Below are positions 56,420-64,000 of a DNA stretch of 64,000 nt, piece after piece; within the stretch, counting starts at the first letter, position 1, and each line of letters opens with the position of its first letter. The notes under the pieces were generated by a model. That model saw only the letters and a list, made by a program, of their open reading frames with translations. It was not told the DNA's origin and did no database searches. The stretch comes from Owenia fusiformis (lineage: Eukaryota; Annelida; Polychaeta; Sabellida; Oweniidae): assembly GCA_903813345.2 (NCBI GenBank), contig CAIIXF020000001.1, positions 16,015,915 through 16,079,914 of the forward strand, in the 5' to 3' direction. Both the position numbers and the translations under genes were made by a program.

Positions 56420-59094
56420 TGTCTCTATGTGTAACAGTATCCTATTCGATGAATGCACAGTGTTTTATCCTGCCTAGACTTATCCTGAATAAAACCTGGT
56501 AACTCAACTCCCTTAAGTTCATATAAACATACTTTTTTACAATCAAATTGCTGTTGGTGAAAACAATTCTGAATGAGGTCATTAAATAGAGTTTATCATA
56601 ACTTTTGGATATCCATACTAATCGTGCTTCAAAGCTGCAAAAAAGTGTCCTCGTGTTGTACATCTAACCTTGCACACTTTGTAGCCTGGCCACATGCTCT
56701 GCATTTAAGTTAATGCACATAAATAACTTATTTTACATGTTATTTAACCCCCTAATCACAAAGGTAACAGTTCATGCATTTAATGTTTGGGTGTGCAGTT
56801 AAAATCACATTCAAATAAATGAAAAAAAAACTAAATTATAACTTGTATCCTTAACAACTTGGCAAATCATCTTGAAAATGTTAAGAGTATATATTTTATG
56901 TGTTGAAAACTTGACATTTATATAATCCTACATAAAATGTATTCAAATGTCACATATTATCAGGTAAATCTAGAAAACAATTTAAATATAGAAGAGGTTA
57001 TTTTTTACTACATTGGGAGGAGGTTGATCTCTTCAGTTTATTGGTCAAGGATATGAGTTTGTGTTTTCTACAGAAAAATGATGCAACTTTTTAACTGTTT
57101 TATATAAAATAATTGTTGTCACATTGAGGCATATACCTCTCAATGAAAATAATATCCCTACCCCCCCCCCCCTACCACTGCCTGTACCATAGTCTTACAC
57201 CAGGACTATACAGAAGAGAAAGAAGAAATTAGACAATGATCTAATGATTTCTACTTGTATGCAGAATGTGAATACCAAAGTATTGTCCATTTTTGGATTA
57301 GGATTTTTATACTACATGCAGTACTATTTATTTATTTCAATGTCAAGTTTGGAGTAGCCCATATCCAGGCCCATATCATCCTTTACCCAAGGGTATTTCA
57401 ATTTATTTCATGAGCTTTGACATTGATGCCCAATTGTGAAAGATGACCCATAAAATATTAGGGTGCCCATGGTTGTAATGTACATGTATAATAAATATAG
57501 TAATAAAATACATGTTAATGTGTATTGAATGTAACCCTTTGCAACAAGTTTCAATTTGGATTTATATATATTTGATTTTTAGTATTAATATCCGGGTCTC
57601 AGTGTACATAATGATTTTAATTTTAAAAATTATTGGAATTTCTAATTTCACCAATCCTGAATTATAAATAAAAAACATGTCATAGTTTTGCCAAGAGCAA
57701 AAATGTAAACATAAAACTATTTCAACAATTTGAATTATGGCATTGTGGGATCCACAGCCTTTACTATCCTTTTGGAATAGTTCAGACTGTGGGATATTGA
57801 CTGTAATAAATGTTTCCTTTAACCCTAAAATGTACGGACCAATCAAATTATTTATAGAGTTCTATTGACCATGAGTATCATGGGAAGGCATTACCTGCAG
57901 TTGCATGATTACATAATCAGACAAAGCCTAATGAGTGTGACCAAACACAATGCCCTCTTAAATAATCCAAGTGTTGACATTTGCATGATAATTATTGTTT
58001 AAAATTCTAAATTGGAAAACAATAAGAAAAAAGAAGTATGTCAACATTATCATAGTTATTAATTTTCAATATAAAAACAAGAACCATCAAGATAAACAAA
58101 AGTTTTCCACATAATGAATTCATTGAATTAAAGTTTACAAAGGGGAAAACAGGACGGTGCATTCTTAGGCACTAATTTATTCCTCCATATACACTGATTT
58201 ACTTGGAGAATGCACTGGCTAGGAACATGTTCTGCCTCACGATATATCAGAGTCTCTCAAAAGCGTTAGGTAAAGAGGGAATCTGATAAATCAGAATGGA
58301 ACTATGGTATCAAGTACGTATTTAAACAATATATATTCACATGACGTTTTGGATTAAAAACACTCAGATTTGTTACATTTGTTGAACATGTACTGTACAT
58401 ATTTAACATTGTCAAGTTCAATATTAAACATCAAAATTTAGTTAAGGATTGATAATGTATTTAGCTATTCTATTTTCCAATATTATATTTCAGCAACATT
58501 TAAATTAACATGTGCACAGACATGGACTATAATTTGTGCCATCTATATGAAATAGAGCACATCTAAATACTGCACATGTGTAGAAGTTTAGAAAACAAAA
58601 ACATAGTTAAGTAAAGTAGTATTGTCAAAATGGTTAACCAGTTCTTTCAATGAAAACTTCATATTACGCCTGAATTGGTTAGCCGAGATCCTGAGTCCGA
58701 GATGTATAGTTGTCGTTCGTAGTTTTCTGTATACTGTAGTGTGTCATTTATGACATGATTATTGAATCAATAAAAGATCCAGAGTGTCAAAACGTAATAC
58801 ATTAAGTAGATGAAGCTCTCGTTAAAAAAGCAAAATCAATCTTTTGGAAAGAGTAAAATCTAAATGGTCATTAAAATTGAGATCACTGTGATAAAAACAA
58901 ATATCAAAAATGCAGGAATGTCAGAGAAAGAATGTGTTAAGTGACCCTGTTACCCCCTAGCCTCTGTAGGCCAAAGGGTCAAGAGAATCAATGGACTTAA
59001 TGTCCTTTGTATTTGCACAGAATTAATCACTTTACTTCTAAATATGTAGATATTGCTTTGAATATACAAACTAACATGGGAAAATATTGTTTAC
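56420..59094 (-). other. Intron part, no feature
   Basis: AT-rich. A C-run (13 C) lies near 57160. The frame at 57562-57846 is not supported. Confidence 0.5.
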
Positions 59095-59107
59095 CTTTGT
59101 AAGCCAT
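59095..59107 (-). CDS. Very short candidate first exon (MAYK)
   Basis: AAAAATGGCTTACAAAG/GTAAAC: a good start context, four codons and a donor in phase 1, which fits the exon at 45945-46003. It is too short to trust without transcripts. Confidence 0.22.
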
Positions 59108-59287
59108 TTTTGACTTCTAAGCTGGCCTGGGTATACTTGTATGAGGTTGGAAGAATTGCAAATCAAGATGTGCATGTCGAACATGGGAGTTTTGAATCAT
59201 TGGTATTTGTGCAAACTGAATGAAACTGTCACAGTCTTGGTCTATAAAGAATTAAACAACTATACAGTCTTATTTGAATGCTACTGT

Positions 59288-60310
59288 AACTAGCCCAAAG
59301 GTGTTCTGATTACACAACTGGCGGAAAAGTGTTCAGATAACACAACTGGCCTAAAAGTGTTTTGATCACACAACAGGCCCAAAAGTGTTCTGATCACACA
59401 ACTAGCCCAAAAGTGTTTTGATCACACAACTGGCCCAAAAGTGTTTTGATCACACAACAGGCCCAAAAGTGTTCTGATCACACAACTAGCCCAAAAGTGT
59501 TTTGATCACACAACTGGCCAAAAAGTGTTCTGATCACACAACTAGCCCAAAAGTGTTCTGATTACACAACTGGCCCAAAAGTGTTCTGATTACACAACTA
59601 TCTGATTACACAGCTGGCCTAAAAGTGTTTTGATCACACAACTGGCCCAAAAGTGTTCTGATCACACAACTAGCCCAAAAGTGTTCTGATCACACAACTG
59701 GCCCAAAGGTGTTCTGATTACACAACTGGCCCAAAAGTGTTCTGATCACACAACTGGCCCGAAAGTGTTTTGATTGCACAACTGGCCCAAAATTGTTCTG
59801 ATCACACAACTAGTCCAAAAGTGTTCTGATCACACAACTGGCCCGAAAATGTTCTGATTGCACAACTGCCCCAAAGGTGTTTTGATCACACAACTGGCCC
59901 AAAAGTGTTCTGATCACACAACTAGCCCAAAAGTGTTCTGATCACACAACTGGCCTGAAAGTGTATTGATTGCGCAACTGGCCCAAAGGTGTTCTGATTA
60001 CACAACTGGCCCAAGTGTTCTGATCACACAACTGGCCCGAAAGTGTTTTGCTTGCACAACTGGCCCAAAATTGTTCTGATCACACAACTAGTCCAAAAGT
60101 GTTCTGATCACACAACTAGCCCGAAAGTGTTCTGATTACACAACTGCCCCAAAGGTGTTCTGATTACACAACTGGCCCAAAGGTGTTCTGATTACACAAC
60201 TGGCTCAAAAGTGTTCTGATTACACAACTAATCCAAAAGTGTTCTGATTACACAACTGGCCCAAAAGTGTTCTGATTACACAACTGACCCAAAAGTGTTC
60301 TGAATAGACA
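59288..60310. repeat. 28-bp minisatellite, about 36 units
   Basis: Units of ACACAACTGGCCCAAAAGTG plus TTCTGATC. Variants (ACTAGCCC, GTGTTTTGATC, GATTACAC) are interleaved. It is the array with the most units in the window, and its right end lies 49 bp from a hairpin-repeat copy. Confidence 0.95.
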
Positions 60311-60358
60311 GGTGTTCCCAAAGAGCTTTTTAATATGGTAATCTTAAGCAGATTAAAA

Positions 60359-60492
60359 TGAGGCATTAACATGCAAAATGTCACCAACTGCCATTTGTTA
60401 GACCACGAGTGCTTAATACCAACCAATGAACACCATCTCAAAATGTTATATAATTTAACAATATGTCACCACTTCTGGTGGAGATGTAAAAA
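60359..60492 (+). repeat. 140-bp hairpin repeat family copy
   Basis: GAGGCATTAACATGCAAAAT, GTCACCAACTGCC, and a right end ACAATATGTCACCACTTCTG. Confidence 0.8.
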
Positions 60493-60867
60493 TTGGAATA
60501 AAAAAGCATTAACCTTGAGAGATTAGAGAGCCTTTTGGATACATAGATATTATGAATTTGCAACCACAAATCAATTGAAGAATGTTAGACCGCAAGTGAA
60601 ATTGGTATAATGTTTCATAAGTGTAAGTCATAATCAATCACTTGGTATTGTTTTTACTATTGGCCCTTGAGCTTAACTGTAGCTTTCAATCGCATCTTGT
60701 ATTTAGTTTCCACAAAAAGGCCACGATGACCAATCAATATGCTAACCGCAGACTTGGTATAGTTTTATCTGTGGTGACACATTCATGTACATGTCATGTT
60801 GGACATCGTTTCCATTCAAGCATATTGACTGGTGGTTGTTATTGTTTCTGTAGTATTAGACTTACAC
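60493..60867 (-). other. Intron part, no feature
   Basis: A 120-codon plus-strand frame at 60642-61004 overlaps a repeat copy and is not called. Confidence 0.5.
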
Positions 60868-60960
60868 GCAGTAAAACTTGTCTAATCCAAATGCCATTGG
60901 GACCGGCGCGCTCGGATAAGGTGTTCACATTTCGAGATGTACTTATATCACAGGGTGGGA
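60868..60960 (+). mobile_element. Interspersed repeat, 'AAAACCTGTCTA' family, third copy
   Basis: AGTAAAACTTGTCTAATCCA, CATTGGGACCGGC and GGTGTTCACATTTCGAGATG follow each other. They match the two outer parts of the split copy at 7195-7622. Confidence 0.6.
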
Positions 60961-61516
60961 AATATCTAATCAAGGAAAGGAATCAGAGCATGACATTTTA
61001 TTAAAAATTAGTTGGAGTTTGGCACAATTTGTTTCTGAACTTGAAAACCGCCTAATCTCAGACAAAATACACCACTCCATGCTATGGCAAATCCAATCAT
61101 TCTTCAGCAGGAATTTTGTTCTGATACAGTACAATGTTATTTAAAAATGGTGCAACTTTTTACCATATTCACACGCTGATTGGATCAGAGTGATAGGTTT
61201 GATCTGATTTATGACCCGGACTGTCTCTTGCAACAGTCATGGGGGTGGGGCTGCTGAACTGTAATATAGTCTATACTAGGCAGAGGGTAGTTTATAACTA
61301 GACTGCATGCTGGGTATAAAGTATGAAACGAATAATGTGTACCTTAAAATAACATTAAGGACTTCAATTTGGAAGCCATTAAAATTTCTGAGCATGCAGA
61401 TATACCTTAATTTGATAGAAAATGTGAAAAAGGTTATTCCATAAAATGTTGGTAAATTTTAACCCATGGACAAATCAAACCACGGTCCTTTTGACCCTTT
61501 GGCCTATAGCGCCTAC
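60961..61516 (-). other. Intron part, no feature
   Basis: Nothing recognised. Confidence 0.5.
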
Positions 61517-61817
61517 CTTTGTCATCCAAACTAATTGCATCATCTTCATCAGTAATTATGATAGTTGGAGGTTCGACGTTCAGCATACTTTTTGATATGT
61601 ACACACTTGTACTTGGTTCTCCATGGTCAGACCCACCATCAGAACCAGTATCATAAGAGCCAGAACTCTGTAAAGATTCCACAGATTTCGCAGCAGCACT
61701 CCAACTGTTCCGCCTCAATGTTGGCGAGTCAATTTTGACGACTTGTGGGATAATGTCTGTTGTAGATCCCAATGACATTATCCAGGAATTGATAGCTCCT
61801 TTGTTTTTTCCACTCAT
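61517..61817 (-). CDS. Outermost candidate first exon, 100 codons
   Basis: ATG at 61817, 100 codons, ending at AAAG/GTAGGC in phase 1, exactly what the exon at 45945-46003 needs. It begins MSGKNKGAINSWIMSLGSTT. It contains PTLRRNSWSAA (a basic-directed Ser site by pattern), a Ser/Gly/Asp-rich stretch, and an acidic end (ITDEDDAISLDDK). The donor is weak, but the frame, composition and phase are good. If the weak donor is unused the frame would read on to a stop at 61434. Probably disordered; no homolog recognised. A few more codons upstream are open to an in-frame TAA, so an acceptor at TTATTCAG is also possible. Confidence 0.7.
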
Positions 61818-62473
61818 TTTATAGAACTGAATAATGGCGATTGTTATTTAATATTTTATTTCAGCTGTGTATAGTCCATTTCCTAATGTCATACTCATAC
61901 TATTTTCGTAGTATACAGGTAGTAAATTTTGACTAGATCAATAGAGTGTAAATTGTTACTTCATCAGTAGAACCATTAAGTATCATCACTGCAAAAAATC
62001 CTAGCAATTTATCACAATTACTTCAAATGTAACAGTGATTGTATGCATCTCCATCTTTGAGTTAAACTCCTCCATTAATCCTTCTTATATCATCCAATCA
62101 CAACCAAAAGTTTCAATCTTTTTAAATTTGTGTCAAAATGATTAATTCCGGCTAGTTGATTGTAAGAACATACCTCATAAACTGAGAACACAATTAAGGT
62201 GATGTTTCTAAAACATCCTGTTTGAGCGATTGTGTATCAATTAGCCTTTAGTTAGCCTCATTGTCCATTATTAGCCGTCTAACTGAATAGGTCTTTATCT
62301 ATCAATTATTGAGAAGTTTGAGTTGTCAAGGATATGCAGAAATCATGCTATGTTATACTGACTTTACAGACAGAGTCAATCGCTGATGTTTTCTCGTGTG
62401 TACTATACGCAATGTTATCTGTTTCCTGAACTGTTGTATCCTAGAGTAAAACAGGAAAGCGTCATTTGTCGAT
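61818..62473. other. Upstream of the outermost first exon
   Basis: AT-rich, no CpG-rich patch and no obvious core promoter. Either promoter region or another intron. Confidence 0.4.
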
Positions 62474-62657
62474 GTAGATTCAAGTTGAGGTTAAATTTAC
62501 AGCAATGTCAGGAAAATATTCATTTTTTGCAGTCTAAATTGTAGAGGTAGATTCAAGTTGAAGTTAAATTTACAGCAATCTCAGGAAAATATTCATTTTT
62601 TGCAGTCTAAATTGTAGAGGTAGATTCAAGTTGAGGTTGAACAGCAATGTCAGGAAT
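62474..62657. repeat. 73-bp tandem repeat, 2.5 units
   Basis: GTAGATTCAAGTTGAGG starts units at 62474, 62547 and 62620. The unit includes GGAAAATATTCATTTTTTGC. The third unit is partial and shortened. Confidence 0.9.
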
Positions 62658-63716
62658 GTGAAAAACTGTGAATCAATTGTAGTTTCCAAGTATTTCAATT
62701 TGTAAATGTACTTATACACTCAAGCTAGTGTATCTATATTTATTTTGAGTATTATCCTGTATAGTATACTTTATCCTGAAGTCCTTATAGCTAAGATACT
62801 GATCTGATTAGCTGTGATTACACTTTAAATGTGTCACATTGTTTATAATTGAAATTTGAATAATCTGATAATAATATTAAATCATTGCACAATTATATCA
62901 GTCCTTCCTCCCAATCTAGAAGTTGTTATAGCCTTGTATGAATGTAATGGCTAGTGTAGTATAGTAATTAGCTGACCAATATGAAATACCTTTCTGTTGT
63001 ATTTATTTCCCTGTATTTCTGACTCACTGAGGAGTGCCTATAGTACAATGAAGTTGCTCAAGGGCCTATAGGACTGACCTGTGAATGTCCTCTCTGTCTG
63101 TTGGTCTATATGTCACATTGAAGTGACAACCCACTGTTGACATTCCAAACAGTTAATACTTAGCGATCATCCACCATACACATTTCAGAAAAACAAAGAA
63201 AATATCCTCAGGTTTACATAGCTAATGTTCCATGGTATTTACAAATGTTTTATGAAAATGTGTTATCATTTAATAATGCTGTTACATAATATCAATGATT
63301 TTCACCCAAATTATTTCTATCTTTAAATTTTTATTATTTTGTATCTGTTCACTTTGTTACTTTAAACTAACATAGTTAACAACTTAGAAACCAAGCCATG
63401 CTGTTTTAAATGTCACCTCAAGCTACTTAAGAAAATTATGTGCTGAGATAATTCATGACATGTTCCCTTTAAGTTAAATAAATGAATCACTTCATTAAAA
63501 ATGTATTCTGATTAATGATTTTTGCCTCGAGTTAATTGCCCTTAATTGTTATCTACATCAAATATCCAAAATAATAGATGTTTCATGAAAAAAATATTTA
63601 AAAGCTATAATTGAAAATGTGAATACAAAAGGTGTTACGCGCAGGTAATTACCATCATTAAAGTTTGTTTCAATTTTGAAGCCAATGTTTAAATGCAAAC
63701 AAATACAAAATTATAG
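62658..63716. other. Non-coding stretch
   Basis: AT-rich; nothing recognised. Confidence 0.5.
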
Positions 63717-63865
63717 AAGGCATTAACATGCAAAATGTCACAACCTGCTATTTGTTACAGATGCCAAATGCAAACCACCAAACACCAACTGCCAAACACT
63801 AACCACCAAACACCATCCATAAAGACGTATGAGAATATAACCATTTCTGGAGGTGACATAAAAAA
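63717..63865 (+). repeat. 140-bp hairpin repeat family, longest copy
   Basis: AAGGCATTAACATGCAAAAT, then an expanded ACCACCAAACACCAACTGCC middle with extra CCAAACACNA units, ending GGAGGTGACATAA. Confidence 0.8.
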
Positions 63866-64000
63866 AATTTCAGAACTGTTTTGTTTAACCATTTATCAAA
63901 TTCTTTCATTTATTCAGATACATATATGTATGTGTATATATCAATTAATATAAGGTAAACCTCTGATTATAATTTATATTAACCATTCAGTTTACTTTGA

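Larger units (their letters stand above)
7887..61817 (-). other. PLEKHG5: PLEKHG5-like RhoGEF gene, 5' portion
   Basis: This is the gene span covering all exons listed below. The spliced reading frame is continuous across seven GT-AG introns with matching phases. It aligns, from memory, with the N-terminus of vertebrate PLEKHG5: the Cys/His segment (ICHHSDC against human VCHHADC, GHLRFDL against GHVRFDL), the basic segment ending RRYHTD (human RRRHTD), and the Ras-binding-like fold (KDCFTVRMEL against KECFTLKFDL; VYLQSSNTPLPL against IYLDQSNTPLSL). Known family members activate RhoA at cell junctions and in neurons through a DH-PH module, which must lie to the left of this window. Introns total about 53 kb and carry most of the repeats. 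Several first exons in two phase classes imply alternative promoters. The identity is strong for the shared exons. The first exons rest on open reading frame, donor and phase only. Confidence 0.88.

Noticed and set aside
2571-60310. CRISPR-like arrays
   Set aside because: The tandem arrays have no unique spacers and lie in a eukaryotic intron context; they are minisatellites.
60642-61004. 120-codon plus-strand frame
   Set aside because: Overlaps a dispersed repeat copy; no splice sites or recognisable domain.

Overview
The window is from an AT-rich animal genome with large introns, GT-AG splicing and dense, varied transposons. An L1/Tx1-type LINE, a Ty3/Gypsy element, mariner and piggyBac-type DNA elements, tRNA-derived SINE pieces and long intronic minisatellites together suggest a marine invertebrate (echinoderm, hemichordate or lophotrochozoan). 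The sequence alone does not settle the phylum.

Nearly the whole window is occupied by the 5' part of one host gene on the minus strand (about 61.8 kb down to 7.9 kb, continuing past the left edge). Splicing the minus-strand exons in phase gives a protein closely resembling, from memory, the N-terminus of the Rho guanine-nucleotide exchange factor PLEKHG5 (Syx/Tech). It has a Cys/His cluster (ICHHSDC ... LCADCD ... GHLRFDL), a variable acidic stretch, a basic stretch ending RRYHTD, and a ubiquitin-fold/Ras-binding-like module (KDCFTVRMEL ... VPIFEKRKINLDAVNVYL). The catalytic DH and PH domains are not in the window. Several exons start with their own ATG and end in the phase that a shared downstream exon accepts. 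Two of them feed the first Cys/His exon (61.8, 56.4 kb), two feed the second Cys/His exon (40.1, 37.1 kb), and one bypasses the Cys/His cluster (19.9 kb). This points to a multi-promoter gene with swappable N-termini.

Layout from left to right: 0-7.9 kb, a possible further exon near the left edge, three minisatellites and several small DNA elements; 7.9-22.6 kb, the constitutive exons; 22.6-30 kb, intron with a mariner deletion derivative and copies of a 140-bp hairpin repeat; 30.7-36.45 kb, a nearly complete LINE, sense on plus and so antisense to the gene; 36.45-37.14 kb, a 61-bp minisatellite whose units repeat the end of a first exon together with its splice donor; 39.6-46.0 kb, a 181-codon first exon and the first Cys/His exon; 46.03-52.79 kb, a whole-looking LTR retrotransposon with matching LTRs, inserted 30 bp from a splice acceptor; 55-60.3 kb, two more minisatellites and first exons; 61.5-61.8 kb, the outermost first exon seen. 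The rest is intronic or flanking DNA in which I see no genes.
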